The notes: generated by a model from the sequence alone, not told the origin. A stretch of DNA of 61,739 nucleotides from Clostridia bacterium (GCA_017525805.1 JAFXSH010000172.1:1-61739), one strand, 5' to 3'; positions 1 through 8,806 are shown, counted from the stretch's first letter. Made by a program: numbers and translations.

Positions 1-280
1 CCAGGGGCATCTGCTCGAAGGTTTCGGGGTCCATGAAGTAGTAGAGGTCGCCGTCATTGTACAGGTACTGCATTTCCTTGGTTTCGATGATGGCCCGGGG
101 CATTTTGTCGGTGGGGTTGAAGGTGCGTTCCACCACGGCGCCGGTCATAACGTTCTTGATCTTGGTGCGCACGAAAGCGGCGCCCTTGCCGGGCTTCACG
201 TGCTGGAAGTCCACGATGTTCCACACGCCGCCGTCCCATTCGATGGTGATGCCCTTTTTGAAATCGCCAGCAGTAATCAT
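1..280 (-). CDS. efp: Elongation factor P, C-terminus cut by window edge
   Basis: EF-P binds between the P and E sites of the ribosome and relieves stalling at polyproline stretches. The visible N-terminal domain begins [10 protein letters not shown] and carries the conserved tip loop [10 protein letters not shown] with Lys32, the position that is modified in many bacteria. A GGAGG lies seven bases before the ATG. Only about 93 codons are inside the window; domains II and III lie beyond position 1. It follows the Xaa-Pro peptidase on the same strand with a gap of about 46 bases, the same pairing as in Bacillus, so the two are probably co-transcribed. Identification is secure. Confidence 0.95.
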   Translation of the reverse strand, partial: MITAGDFKKGITIEWDGGVWNIVDFQHVKPGKGAAFVRTKIKNVMTGAVVERTFNPTDKMPRAIIETKEMQYLYNDGDLYYFMDPETFEQMPL

Positions 281-326
281 TGTTATTCCTCCATTTTCTT
301 GTTGGTGTATTGACATAAGGGGCCGA

Positions 327-1394
327 TCACAGGATCAGCAGCGCCTTTTGTGCATAAACGAAAGAGTGCCAGCCGTTTTCGGTGATGACACAGGTGTCCT
401 CAATGCGGACGCCGCCCAGGCCCGGCACATAGATGCCCGGCTCCACTGTCATGGTCACGCCCACTTCCAGCTTGTCCTCGCAGAGCTGGGAAAGGCGGGG
501 CTCCTCGTGGATATCGATGCCCACGCTGTGGCCCAGGCCGTGGCCGAAGCGGCCCTGGTAACCCGCCCCGTCGATGATCTCACGGGCCATGGTGTCGATA
601 TCCTTGCAGATTTTGCCGGGGAAGAGAGCCTGTTCGCAGGTCTCCTGGGCGCGGAGCACGGTATCGTAGATTTTTTTCATTTCCGGGCTGGGCTGGCCTA
701 AGGAAACGGTGCGGGTCATGTCCGCGCAGTAGCCGCCCTTTTTCGCGCCGAAGTCGAAGGTGATCATTTCGCCCTTTTCGACTTTCTTGTCGCTGGGGAT
801 GGCGTGGGGCAGGCTGCCGTTGACGCCGGAGGCCACGATGGTGTTGAAAGCCAGGGCCTCGCCGCCCAGCTCCAGCATGGTGTAATCCAGGATCAGCTGC
901 AATTGCTTTTCTGTCATGCCGGGCTTGATCTTGGGCAGGAACTGTTCAAAGGCGCGGCAGGAAATATCGCAGGCTTCCTCAATACACTTGAGTTCTTTCT
1001 CATCCTTGATCCGCCGTGCCTTTTCGGGCGCGCCGTTCAGGGGAGAAAACTCCACGCCGGGAATGTCTTTTTTCAGCTTTTCAAAGGAACGGACGGTCAC
1101 TTCGTCGTCCTCGTAGCGGACAGCCTTGATCTCGTGCTCCGCAAATACCTTGGCCGCCAGCATGGCGTGACTGACGCCCTTTTCCACCATCAACACCTGC
1201 CAGCCGGGAGCCTGACGCTCGGCCTGCTCGGTGTAGCGGAAATCGGTGACGATGGCCTGGAACCCGTGGCCCACGGCCAGCAGCCCTTCGCCGGTGTAGC
1301 CGCTCAAATAAAAGATGTTGGAGGGCTTATGAATCAATACGCCCTCGTTTTTTTCGATGCCCGCGATGGCGAGCATTTTGTCCAGTCTGCTCAT
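327..1394 (-). CDS. pepP: Xaa-Pro aminopeptidase, M24 family
   Basis: Cytosolic metallopeptidase that removes the N-terminal residue of peptides with proline in second position. The 355-aa protein has a creatinase-like N-terminal domain (about 1-125) and a pita-bread M24 domain. The metal ligands are visible: the two Asp of [16 protein letters not shown], His in [16 protein letters not shown], Glu in TVEPGIYV and Glu in VRIED. The frame is open further upstream, but the ATG at 1394 follows GGAGG at good spacing and yields the usual length. Known family members may be annotated papA, yqhT or pepQ; substrate preference cannot be told from sequence. Probably in an operon with efp. Confidence 0.93.
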   Translation of the reverse strand: MSRLDKMLAIAGIEKNEGVLIHKPSNIFYLSGYTGEGLLAVGHGFQAIVTDFRYTEQAERQAPGWQVLMVEKGVSHAMLAAKVFAEHEIKAVRYEDDEVTVRSFEKLKKDIPGVEFSPLNGAPEKARRIKDEKELKCIEEACDISCRAFEQFLPKIKPGMTEKQLQLILDYTMLELGGEALAFNTIVASGVNGSLPHAIPSDKKVEKGEMITFDFGAKKGGYCADMTRTVSLGQPSPEMKKIYDTVLRAQETCEQALFPGKICKDIDTMAREIIDGAGYQGRFGHGLGHSVGIDIHEEPRLSQLCEDKLEVGVTMTVEPGIYVPGLGGVRIEDTCVITENGWHSFVYAQKALLIL

Positions 1395-1533
1395 CCGTTT
1401 CAACCTCCAAAACGGCGCTGAATCAGCACCACATGGCATTTTATCATACTTCCCGCTGTTGCGCCACCCCCGAGAGGGGGATTTTTTAAAAAAATTTGCA
1501 ATTTTTGCAGTCCTTCCCACCGGACAGATTCGC

Positions 1534-1562
1534 TTTACTTTCCCGCCCGCCTGTGCTATGAT
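1534..1562 (+). promoter_or_regulatory. Sigma-A type promoter of the threonine exporter genes
   Basis: TTTACT (1534-1539), 17-base spacer, TATGAT (1557-1562). It lies about 38 bases before the ATG at 1600 and points away from the peptidase gene. Confidence 0.6.
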
Positions 1563-1599
1563 GCATCCGAAGGTTCACAAAGCAATGGAGGCGCGGCGG

Positions 1600-2364
1600 A
1601 TGGATGCCTTGTCCACGACTTTAGACGCCGTATGTTTGGCGTCCCAGATGATATTGGAAAGCGGGGGAGAGACCTACCGCGCGGAAGAGACTGTGGAGCG
1701 CATGTGCCAGGGCTTGGGCATCCCCAAGGTGGATGTGCTGGCCCTGCCCACGGGGCTGATGCTCACCATGACCATGGAGGATGACAGCACGCTCAGCCGC
1801 ATCGTGCGGGTGCGCAACCGGAGCACTGACTTGGGGCGCATGGACCGGTGCAACGATATTTCCCGCAAGGTGGCTTCCGGTCATATGAGCGCGGACGAAG
1901 CCCTGCGGGCGCTCCGGGAGATCCAGCATACTGCGCCCCAGCGCCGGTGGCTGCCGGTAGGGGCCAGCGCCCTGTCCGCCGCCAGCTTCACGGTGATGCT
2001 GGGGGGAAGCTGGACGGATTTTGGTGTATCCTTTTTCTGCGGGGCGCTGGTGCAGCTTGTGCTGCCGCCGCTTCAGAAGATGCGGGTGCCCGTGCTGATT
2101 TCCAGCATGATCGCCGGGGCGCTTACCACCCTGATGGCCCTGGTGAGCACCCTGGCGGTGCCGGGCGTGACCATCGAGCCGGTGATCAGCGGGGCCATTA
2201 TGCCCCTGCTGCCTGGATTGGCCGTGACCAACGCCATGCGGGACACCATCCGGGGCGATTTGGTGTCCGGCGGGGCGCGGGTGATCGAGGCCATATTATC
2301 CGTCATCATGCTGGCGGCGGGTATTGGATTGATGCTGAGCATGTGGGGAGGGATCAGAGCATGA
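1600..2364 (+). CDS. Threonine/serine exporter, ThrE N-terminal half (DUF1212, YjjP-like)
   Basis: Inner-membrane protein of 254 aa, the larger part of a split ThrE exporter. The N-terminal cytoplasmic part has the family pattern (ILESGGETYRAEETVERMC; ALPTGLMLTM) and is followed from about residue 115 by hydrophobic helices typical of DUF1212. The ATG at 1600 was chosen because GGAGG (1587-1591) sits eight bases upstream; an earlier ATG at 1585 has no comparable site. The next gene starts inside the stop codon (ATGA), so translation is coupled. In other bacteria such pairs export threonine/serine or dicarboxylates (YjjPB); the substrate here is not decided by sequence. Confidence 0.88.
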   Translation: MDALSTTLDAVCLASQMILESGGETYRAEETVERMCQGLGIPKVDVLALPTGLMLTMTMEDDSTLSRIVRVRNRSTDLGRMDRCNDISRKVASGHMSADEALRALREIQHTAPQRRWLPVGASALSAASFTVMLGGSWTDFGVSFFCGALVQLVLPPLQKMRVPVLISSMIAGALTTLMALVSTLAVPGVTIEPVISGAIMPLLPGLAVTNAMRDTIRGDLVSGGARVIEAILSVIMLAAGIGLMLSMWGGIRA

Positions 2365-2792
2365 GCTGGCTTTTGCAATTGCCTGCCTGCGCTTTGGCTG
2401 CGGCGTGCTTTTCCGTGCTCATGCACCAGCCCTGGCGCACCATTCCGGTCAGTTCTTTGATTGCCACGGCGGGCTATGTGGTGTTCCTGCTGCTGGGGAA
2501 ATCCACTTTGGCTTACTTTGGGGCCACTTTGGTGATCGGCATCTGCTGCGAAATCTGCGCCCGGATCATGAAGCGCACCGCCACCCTGTTCGTCACCGCC
2601 GCCATCATCCCCCTGGTGCCCGGCATCGGGCTGTACAATACCATGCTGTACGTGGTAGAAGGAAATTATTCAAAGGCCGTGAACACCGGCGCGGCCACGG
2701 TGCTGGGCATCTGCGGCATCGCCCTGGCCATCACCATGTCCTCGGTGCTGGTGAGCGCCTTCCATCCAAGAAAGAAGGAAAAATCATGCTGA
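2361..2792 (+). CDS. Threonine/serine exporter, ThrE C-terminal half (YjjB-like)
   Basis: A 143-aa membrane protein of about four helices, the small partner of the split ThrE exporter (DUF3815/ThrE_2). The typical segment IIPLVPGIGLYNTMLYVVEG is present. It starts inside the stop of the larger subunit (ATGA) and its own stop overlaps the start of the following Spo0A-like gene (ATGCTGA), so three proteins are translationally coupled. The two halves together should form the complete transporter. Confidence 0.88.
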   Translation: MSWLLQLPACALAAACFSVLMHQPWRTIPVSSLIATAGYVVFLLLGKSTLAYFGATLVIGICCEICARIMKRTATLFVTAAIIPLVPGIGLYNTMLYVVEGNYSKAVNTGAATVLGICGIALAITMSSVLVSAFHPRKKEKSC

Positions 2793-3523
2793 CCCCGTGG
2801 CGGCTGTATATCGCCTCCCCGGACGCGGCCCGGCTGGAAAGGGTTTTATCCTGTGACAGCCGGTTTTTGATTATGGGCGCGGGGACGGGCCGGGAAGCCG
2901 TTCAGGAAGTGCTGCGGCTGTGCCCCGATCTGTTGGTGTTGGATTCCGTGCTTTCCGGGATGGACGGGGGAGAGGCTCTTTCCCTGCTCGCCCGCCTCCC
3001 CGCGCCGCCCCGGGTGGTATATTTGGCGCGCATTGCATTTGCCCGGTTTGAACCCGCGCCGGACGAAATTTGTTCCTATCCCTGTGAAGACGCCGTTTTG
3101 CTGAACGCCATTTTAGCCGCCTCCTCCCGCCCCCTGCCCGTCCTGGCCCGGGAATGGGAGGAACAGCGGCTTGCCATTGCCGGAAAGCTGCTGGACCGGC
3201 TGGCTGTGCCTCCACGTTTAAAAGGGCGGCGGTATATGCGCGTTGCCGCCGCGGCGCTGGCCTGCTCCCCCGCCCTGGGGGCTTCCTATCGGGAAAGGCT
3301 TTATCCGTATGTTGCCGGGCAATGCGGTACCACGCCCCAGGCGGTGGAAAGGGCCGTCCGCACCGCCGTGGAAAGCGCCTGGCTCCACGGCAGTTTGGAG
3401 GGCATCCAGGCCCTGTTCGGCCTGTCCGTGGACGCGGATCGGGGCAAGCCCACCAACGCGGAGTTTTTGGCCATGCTGGCCCAGCATATCCGGGAAGAAT
3501 TGGCACGGCAGATGCGGAGCTAA
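2786..3523 (+). CDS. Spo0A-family protein with degenerate receiver domain
   Basis: The 245-aa protein aligns over its length with Spo0A. The C-terminal DNA-binding domain (about 125-240) is well kept: TPQAVERAVRTAVESAW, GSLEGIQALFG and KPTNAEFLAMLAQHIR match the Spo0A effector domain. The receiver (1-110) is eroded. The acidic pair of strand 1 reads Ser-Pro (IASPDAA), the conserved Thr/Ser becomes Ala (VVYLARIA) and the conserved Lys before Pro is Tyr (CSYPCED); the acceptor Asp survives (DLLVLDSVLSGMDG). This suggests it is not switched by ordinary phosphorelay. It is translationally coupled to the ThrE genes, unlike classical spo0A, which follows spoIVB. It is therefore more likely a paralogue than the master regulator, but no second copy can be seen here. 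Confidence 0.82.
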   Translation: MLTPWRLYIASPDAARLERVLSCDSRFLIMGAGTGREAVQEVLRLCPDLLVLDSVLSGMDGGEALSLLARLPAPPRVVYLARIAFARFEPAPDEICSYPCEDAVLLNAILAASSRPLPVLAREWEEQRLAIAGKLLDRLAVPPRLKGRRYMRVAAAALACSPALGASYRERLYPYVAGQCGTTPQAVERAVRTAVESAWLHGSLEGIQALFGLSVDADRGKPTNAEFLAMLAQHIREELARQMRS

Positions 3524-3561
3524 TCAGAAAATCGGCGAGTTGTAAAATGTTCCCTGCTGTC

Positions 3562-3590
3562 TTGCCCCACATTGATTCCATAGGTATAAT
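3562..3590 (+). promoter_or_regulatory. Promoter of the 592-aa secreted protein
   Basis: TTGCCC (3562-3567), 17-base spacer, TATAAT (3585-3590), about 50 bases before the start codon. Confidence 0.65.
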
Positions 3591-3639
3591 GAAAGCGGAA
3601 CAAACGTTTACAAAATCATCCAGAAGGAGGATATCCCAT

Positions 3640-5418
3640 ATGAAAAAAGCCTGCAGCCTTTTGCTGTGCTTAGCGCTGGCGCTGGCAGCGCCTCTTTCCG
3701 CTTTGGCGGAACCTCAATCCTGGCTGACGCCCTTCATCAAGCGCGGGGATTCCGTGAAATCGGGGGAAGCCGTCATGACCGTTCAGATCGACCCGGAGGC
3801 GGTGCTCGCCGTGATCGACTGGTATTTTGATTTGCAGTTGAAAAGCTATGAGGAATTAGCGAAATCCTGGTCCGCGTACTACGAAGAACAATACGAAGAA
3901 CAAGAAGAAGAGCCTGACGAAACAGATTATTTTGATTCCTTTTATGATTCCTACATAAAATCCGCGAAACAATCCCTGAATGCCGCCCGCGCCTCGGCGA
4001 AAATTTACGCGCCCGCCGCCGCCATACTTGCGGACGCTTCAGAAATCACGGTCCGGTCCGGGAAAGGCTTTTCCAGCTATGAATTTCGGGTGAACGGCAA
4101 TTCCTGGTTCACCCTGAACCTGACCGTCCGGCCCGAGGAAGGGGACGTACTGCTGACCAGCGACCTGTTTCCTTCCTGCGCCCTGAGTATTCCCCAGCGT
4201 TTTTCGTCATCGGATGCTTCCGGCGAAGCGGTTTATAAGCTGCTGGGATTATGGCAGGAGCTGCTGCCCGCCCTGCCCGAATATGAAGGCTTCGATCTGC
4301 TGGGACAAATGTATGAAGCGGACGTGCAGGCCCTGCATCTGCTGGAAGCGGAAGGGCTGGCTCAACGGGAAGGGGACGCGCTGGTGTATGAACATTCCGT
4401 TTCCCGGCCTGGCGTATATGATGCCATTCCAGACGAAACGGAGGACGCCTTGTACCAGCGCCGCGCTATGGACGTGGACGGGCGGGTGTACAGGCTTTAC
4501 GATCTGACTGCGCCGCTTCGGACAGGCGAATCAACCCCTGATTTCTGGGAAGAAGAAGGGGCGTCCGATACCCTGCCGGTGCTCGGAGAGGACCCCACGG
4601 ATGAAGAATACTGGAATGCCTACAGCGAGTACATGCGCCTGATGTACAGAAACCGCACCCAGACCACCACCCAAACCCGGCGCGTGGTACTGGAAAACGG
4701 CGAAATCACCAATGAAACCACCGTCACCGCTTCCACCCATTACGAACCCCTGGCGGACGAAACGGGCACCATCGAAAAACTGCGGGAACACGTTTCCTAT
4801 TTCAGCGATTATGAGGACTATGAAGACGTCACCCGGTACGTTTCGCGGCTCACCCCCACAACCTATGAAAATCGCCGCATGCCCTCCGATTACAGAGAGG
4901 AAGTCTTATTGCTGGATACCGGCGCGGAAAATGAGATTTTGTTCACCTACACCACGATCTATCACAATTCCGTTTCCGAGGATACAGAAACCACCACCAC
5001 CGCGGAACTGCTTTTAACCCGCACGGATGAAGGCCAGCAATGGACGCTGACCATCCCCATGGTCATGGGCATGCTGATGGACGGCGGCGATAGCGAGGAG
5101 CCGATACGCGCGACCCTTTCCCTGGACAACGACCTCAACTGGATGGACTTGAGCCTTTCCATGCTGGGCAGGAAATTGGGCAGCACGCGCGCGGAATACG
5201 CCTATTCGGAAGAACCCGCCGACATCCCGGACGTGTCCGGCTTGACCGTGGTGCCCTACAGCGATTCGGAAGCCATGCAGACCCTGTCCGCAGAACTGCG
5301 AACCATAGGGATTCCCAAACTCACCAGACTGATCACCACCGGCATGCCCGTCGGAGCCGAGGGCCTGATCGTGCCCCTGCTGGGGCTGCTCACTTCGCTG
5401 GCGCAATTGGGCCTATAA
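3640..5418 (+). CDS. Secreted protein of unknown function, 592 aa
   Basis: Not recognised as a named family. It begins with a clear Sec signal peptide (MKKACSLLLCLALALAAPLS, cleavage likely after ALA at about residue 25). An acidic stretch rich in Glu, Asp and Tyr follows at about 85-110. The rest looks like an extended beta-rich protein with many Thr and charged residues and no catalytic motif I can name. There is no second hydrophobic anchor except a weak one at the very C-terminus (LIVPLLGLLTSLAQLGL). The ATG at 3640 is preceded by AGAAGGAGG. It is a single gene between its own promoter and the terminator at 5432, so it gives no operon context. Confidence 0.8.
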   Translation: MKKACSLLLCLALALAAPLSALAEPQSWLTPFIKRGDSVKSGEAVMTVQIDPEAVLAVIDWYFDLQLKSYEELAKSWSAYYEEQYEEQEEEPDETDYFDSFYDSYIKSAKQSLNAARASAKIYAPAAAILADASEITVRSGKGFSSYEFRVNGNSWFTLNLTVRPEEGDVLLTSDLFPSCALSIPQRFSSSDASGEAVYKLLGLWQELLPALPEYEGFDLLGQMYEADVQALHLLEAEGLAQREGDALVYEHSVSRPGVYDAIPDETEDALYQRRAMDVDGRVYRLYDLTAPLRTGESTPDFWEEEGASDTLPVLGEDPTDEEYWNAYSEYMRLMYRNRTQTTTQTRRVVLENGEITNETTVTASTHYEPLADETGTIEKLREHVSYFSDYEDYEDVTRYVSRLTPTTYENRRMPSDYREEVLLLDTGAENEILFTYTTIYHNSVSEDTETTTTAELLLTRTDEGQQWTLTIPMVMGMLMDGGDSEEPIRATLSLDNDLNWMDLSLSMLGRKLGSTRAEYAYSEEPADIPDVSGLTVVPYSDSEAMQTLSAELRTIGIPKLTRLITTGMPVGAEGLIVPLLGLLTSLAQLGL

Positions 5419-5431
5419 AGATTCAAGAAGA

Positions 5432-5469
5432 AGCACCGCCGTCCCAAGATCGGGATGACGGTGCTTTTT
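5432..5469 (+). terminator. Rho-independent terminator
   Basis: An imperfect 14-bp stem (AGCACCGCCGTCCC with GGGATGACGGTGCT) is followed by five T. It ends the secreted-protein gene and touches the convergent yoeB stop codon. Confidence 0.8.
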
Positions 5470-5738
5470 CAGCGCTCATAGTGCGTCCATAAGGACTGGA
5501 TTTTTACCGTTTTCGTTTCTTTATCTATCGTATAAACAAGCCTGTGCTGAATATTGATCCTTCTGGAATAATAGCCTTGCAGGTCGCCGGTCAGTTTTTC
5601 ATACTGCGGCGGTATTTGAAAAGGATTTGTGCGCAGCACCTGGATCAGGGCTTTTACCTGGGGTTCCAGCCCCGCCTGCCTGATCAGTTCCGCATCCTTG
5701 ATTGCCCGTTTGTGGAGCAGCACCTTCCATTCACTCAC
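5469..5738 (-). CDS. yoeB: YoeB-family ribosome-dependent mRNA endonuclease toxin
   Basis: An 89-aa toxin of the RelE/YoeB fold that cleaves mRNA in the ribosomal A site. Family landmarks are WKVLLHKRAIKDAELI at the start, PQYEKLTGDLQGYYSRRIN in the middle and the C-terminal catalytic THYE, so the toxin appears intact. It starts with GTG overlapping the stop codon of the antitoxin gene (GTGA), which couples toxin synthesis to antitoxin translation. Expression is expected to be repressed by the YefM-YoeB complex at the operator upstream. Confidence 0.92.
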   Translation of the reverse strand: MSEWKVLLHKRAIKDAELIRQAGLEPQVKALIQVLRTNPFQIPPQYEKLTGDLQGYYSRRINIQHRLVYTIDKETKTVKIQSLWTHYER

Positions 5739-5983
5739 CAGCCAAGTTCCTCCGCGGGCACATATTCGTCCTCCGGGGCTTCTCCCGCCGCTTTGATTTC
5801 TTCCACAAGGCCGGGTACCCTTGCCAATTCCAGCGTGGCGATCATGCTGTTGTAATCCTCTTCGCTGATCAGCACGGCGCTGCCGTCCCTGGTGGTGATA
5901 TGCACAGGATCATTGAAGCGGATCACGTTGCCCACATAGTCAAACACGTTTTTCCGAAAATTCGTAACGGATGTCGTCGTCAT
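5735..5983 (-). CDS. yefM: YefM/Phd-family antitoxin
   Basis: An 82-aa antitoxin and repressor. The N-terminal Phd/YefM DNA-binding fold is visible (TTTSVTNFRKNVFDYVGNVI; VHITTRDGSAVLISEEDYNS), followed by an acidic tail (GEAPEDEYVPAEELGW) that should wrap the toxin. The ATG at 5983 has GGGAGG upstream; the frame stays open earlier, but that part covers promoter DNA. It is first in the two-gene operon and autoregulated through the TGTAC sites just upstream. Confidence 0.92.
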   Translation of the reverse strand: MTTTSVTNFRKNVFDYVGNVIRFNDPVHITTRDGSAVLISEEDYNSMIATLELARVPGLVEEIKAAGEAPEDEYVPAEELGW

Positions 5984-5998
5984 GAAATCGCCTCCCTT

Positions 5999-6033
5999 AT
6001 GTACATGATAGCGTACATGTTTGGAAATGTCAA
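5999..6033 (-). promoter_or_regulatory. yefM-yoeB promoter with TGTAC operator palindromes
   Basis: On the minus strand TTGACA (6028-6033), a 17-base spacer and TATCAT (6005-6010). The palindrome ATGTACAT (5999-6006) overlaps the -10 and a second GTACAT (6013-6018) sits in the spacer. TGTACA is the known core of YefM operators in Escherichia coli, so autorepression is expected. Confidence 0.75.
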
Positions 6034-6073
6034 TGGAATGATCATCCATTAGCAGCCGATTTTGATTTGGGGC

Positions 6074-6103
6074 TTGACATGCCCCGCCTTTTTCCTATAT
6101 AAT
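6074..6103 (+). promoter_or_regulatory. Promoter of the T-box/aminotransferase/tyrS operon
   Basis: TTGACA (6074-6079), 18-base spacer, TATAAT (6098-6103). Transcription should start near 6110, at the 5' end of the T-box leader. Confidence 0.75.
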
Positions 6104-6109
6104 GCCTCC

Positions 6110-6357
6110 ATGGCAATGACGGGATTCAGTAACCCGATCCTTCGGCGTTTTCAGAGAGCTTCCGGCCGGTGCAAGGAAGCAGCGCGGATCAGGCGAATTA
6201 CCTCCCCGAGCCCGGTCTTGAAGGGTTTTCTCCTGCGTAGGGGCCGCCGGCGCGCCGGTTACAGCGCAAACGAGGGCAGAAATATTTTTGCAAATGTTCT
6301 GTCGAACGGAAGTGGTACAGCGATCATCCGCCTTCCCCAAACGGGAAGGCGGTTTTT
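6110..6357 (+). promoter_or_regulatory. T-box leader RNA with terminator
   Basis: A 270-base untranslated leader with T-box landmarks: an AGTA segment near 6128, CAGAGAG in the stem I region near 6151, the T-box core AGTGGTACAGCG (6311-6322) and a perfect 10-bp terminator (6328-6352) followed by TTTTT. In T-boxes an uncharged tRNA binds the leader and prevents termination. The likely specifier area reads GCGAATTACC near 6195; TAC (Tyr) would fit the tyrS gene in the operon, but TTA (Leu) directly after GAA cannot be excluded by eye. Confidence 0.82.
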
Positions 6358-6373
6358 GTTAGGAGGCATGACG

Positions 6374-7558
6374 ATGAACATTGATTCTCTGCGTTTCGCC
6401 AGCCGTTTCAACGGCATCTCCGGCAGCGCCATCCGCGAGATTTTCAAGCTGCTGGCCGTACCGGGCATGATTTCCTTTGCGGGGGGCAATCCCTCCTTGA
6501 ACGCCCTGCCGGACGAACAGTGCGCCGAGCTGGCGAAGGAACTGCTGCTGGATAAGGGCAAGGTGTTATTGCAATATGGGGCCACGGAAGGCTACGCACC
6601 TCTCAAGGAAAGCCTGGTCCCCTATTTGAAGGATCGGTTCTCCTTTGACTGCAAAGTCGATGAGATCCTGCCTGTCACCGGCTCCACCCAGGCTATGGAT
6701 CTGCTCTGCAAGGCCCTGATCGATCCCGGAGACAAGGTGGTCGTCGAGAACCCCACCTTCCTGGGCAACATGCAGGCCATCCGCCTGTATCAGGCCCAGC
6801 TTGTGCCCGTAGACAGCGATGACGACGGCATCAAGGTGGACGAACTGGAGGAAGTGTTCAAAAAGGAGCATCCCAAGATGCTCTACATCATCCCCACCTT
6901 CCAGAATCCCACGGGCCGGACCCTGAGCTTAGAGCGCCGGAAAAAGATCGCCGCCCTGGCCTCCCAGTACGGCGTGGTGGTGGCGGAGGACGACCCCTAC
7001 CGCGACCTGCGCTACACCGGGCAGGAGCTTCCTTCTATCAAGTCCTTTGATACCGAAGGCTGGGTAGCCTTTATGGGCAGCTTCTCCAAGGTCATTTCCC
7101 CCGGCCTCCGCGTGGGCTTCTTAGCCGCCAACCCGGCGCTGCTGCGCAAGTGCGTCATCGGCAAGCAGAGCAGCGACGTGCACACCGCCAACCTGAACCA
7201 GGCCATCGTGGACGCTTATCTGCGGCGGAATCTGCTGATGCCCCACGTGGAAGAAATCTGCCGGAGCTACGCCCGGCAGATGAACACCATGCTGGGCTTG
7301 CTCGCCAAGTGCGGCGGGGTGGCCCGATATACCAAGCCCCAGGGCGGCCTGTTCATCTTCGCGGAGCTGAACGAGGGCATGAACGCCGTGGACCTGCTGA
7401 AAAAGTGCGTGAACAAGGGTGTGGCCTATGTGCCCGGCACTTATTTCTATCCCATGGGCGGCCATGAAAACACCTTCCGCCTGAATTTCTCCATGTCCAC
7501 CGTGGAACAGATCGAAAAGGGCATGGGGCTGCTGAACGAAATATTTACCGCGAATTGA
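6374..7558 (+). CDS. PLP-dependent class I/II aminotransferase
   Basis: A 394-aa fold-type I aminotransferase of the 2-aminoadipate/aromatic (LysN-like) group. Landmarks are MISFAGGNPSLNALP at the start, the substrate loop QYGATEGYAPLKE, PTFQNPTGRT, the AEDDPYRDLRY strand and the PLP lysine in GSFSKVISPGLRVGF. The ATG at 6374 is seven bases after AGGAGG; ATG 6368 would be too close. It is the first gene of the T-box operon and is followed after 24 bases by tyrS. This suggests it acts on tyrosine or another aromatic amino acid, which is inference from context. Cytosolic; intact. Confidence 0.88.
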   Translation: MNIDSLRFASRFNGISGSAIREIFKLLAVPGMISFAGGNPSLNALPDEQCAELAKELLLDKGKVLLQYGATEGYAPLKESLVPYLKDRFSFDCKVDEILPVTGSTQAMDLLCKALIDPGDKVVVENPTFLGNMQAIRLYQAQLVPVDSDDDGIKVDELEEVFKKEHPKMLYIIPTFQNPTGRTLSLERRKKIAALASQYGVVVAEDDPYRDLRYTGQELPSIKSFDTEGWVAFMGSFSKVISPGLRVGFLAANPALLRKCVIGKQSSDVHTANLNQAIVDAYLRRNLLMPHVEEICRSYARQMNTMLGLLAKCGGVARYTKPQGGLFIFAELNEGMNAVDLLKKCVNKGVAYVPGTYFYPMGGHENTFRLNFSMSTVEQIEKGMGLLNEIFTAN

Positions 7559-7582
7559 TAAACTGATTGGAGGATACACAGC

Positions 7583-8806
7583 ATGCAGAATGTTTTAGAT
7601 ACGCTCCGTGAGCGCGGATTCTTAGCCCAGATCACCTTTGAGGACGAGCTTTACAAGCAGTTGGAAAAGGAACCCACCGTATTCTACGTGGGCTTTGACC
7701 CCACCGCCACTTCCCTGCACTTCGGCCACTTCATCCCCATCATCGCCATGGCCCACATGCAGCGGGCGGGCCACATTCCGATCGCCCTGGTTGGCGGCGG
7801 CACCGCCATGATCGGCGACCCCAGCGGCAAAACTGACATGCGCAAAATGATGACCGTGGAAACCATCGACCAGAACGTGGCCTGCATCAAAAAACAAATG
7901 GAGCGCTTCATCGAGTTCGGCACGGGCAAGGCCATGATCGTCAACAACGCCGACTGGATCCGCACATTAGGCTACATGGACTTCCTGCGGGACGTGGGCG
8001 CCCTGTTCTCCGTCAATCGCATGCTCACCGCCGAATGCTACAAGCAGCGTTTGGAGCGGGGCCTCACCTTCCTGGAATTCAACTACATGCTCATGCAGAG
8101 CTATGACTTCCTGCAATTGTTCAAGAAATACAATTGCCGCTTGCAGATGGGCGGCGACGACCAGTGGAGCAACATGCTGGCCGGGGCCGACCTGATCCGC
8201 CGCAAGGAGCGTGAAGCCGCATTTGCCTGCACCTTTAAGCTGCTCATGAACCATGAGGGCAAGAAGATGGGCAAAACGGAGAAAGGCGCGCTGTGGCTGG
8301 ACGCCAATCTCTGCTCTCCCTACGATTTCTACCAGTACTGGCGCAACGTGGACGATTCCGACGTGGAAAAGTGCTTAAGCCTGCTCACATTCCTGCCTAT
8401 GGACGAGGTGAAGCGCCTCTCCGCCTTAGAGGGCAGCGCCATCAACGAGGCCAAGAAAGTACTGGCTTTCGAGTGCACCAAGCTGGTCCACGGCGAGGAA
8501 GAAGCCCAGAAGGCCCAGCTCGCGGCGGCGGCGCTCTTTGGCGGCGGCGCGGCGGCGGACGTGCCCACCTATGAATGGACGACTGCTCAAATGGCTGAGG
8601 ATAACCGCCTGACCACCCTGCTCAACCTCTGCGGCCTGTGCACCTCCAAGGGCGACGCCCGCAAGCAGATCCAGCAGGGCGCTGTGGTGATGAACGACAG
8701 CAAAGTCACCGACATCGACACCGTGCTCTCTGCCGACCAGTTCCCCGCCGACGGCATCCTGCTGCGCAAGGGCAAGAAGAACTACTGCCGCGTGGTGGTG
8801 AAGTAA
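7583..8806 (+). CDS. tyrS: Tyrosine--tRNA ligase
   Basis: A 407-aa class I synthetase that charges tRNA-Tyr. The ATP-binding HIGH equivalent HFGH is at 46-49 after [11 protein letters not shown], and the KMSKS equivalent is KMGKT at 228-232. The tyrosine pocket region SYDFLQL and the [10 protein letters not shown] segment are present, and a C-terminal S4 RNA-binding domain (about 345-405) ends the protein. It is co-transcribed with the aminotransferase under the T-box leader at 6110. The GGAGG before the ATG is well placed. Confidence 0.96.
   Translation: MQNVLDTLRERGFLAQITFEDELYKQLEKEPTVFYVGFDPTATSLHFGHFIPIIAMAHMQRAGHIPIALVGGGTAMIGDPSGKTDMRKMMTVETIDQNVACIKKQMERFIEFGTGKAMIVNNADWIRTLGYMDFLRDVGALFSVNRMLTAECYKQRLERGLTFLEFNYMLMQSYDFLQLFKKYNCRLQMGGDDQWSNMLAGADLIRRKEREAAFACTFKLLMNHEGKKMGKTEKGALWLDANLCSPYDFYQYWRNVDDSDVEKCLSLLTFLPMDEVKRLSALEGSAINEAKKVLAFECTKLVHGEEEAQKAQLAAAALFGGGAAADVPTYEWTTAQMAEDNRLTTLLNLCGLCTSKGDARKQIQQGAVVMNDSKVTDIDTVLSADQFPADGILLRKGKKNYCRVVVK

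Noticed and set aside
1466..1487. Terminator-like hairpin CCCCCGAGAGGGGG plus T-run on the plus strand between the peptidase and ThrE genes
   Set aside because: No plus-strand gene lies upstream to be terminated, and the only convincing plus promoter starts later at 1534.
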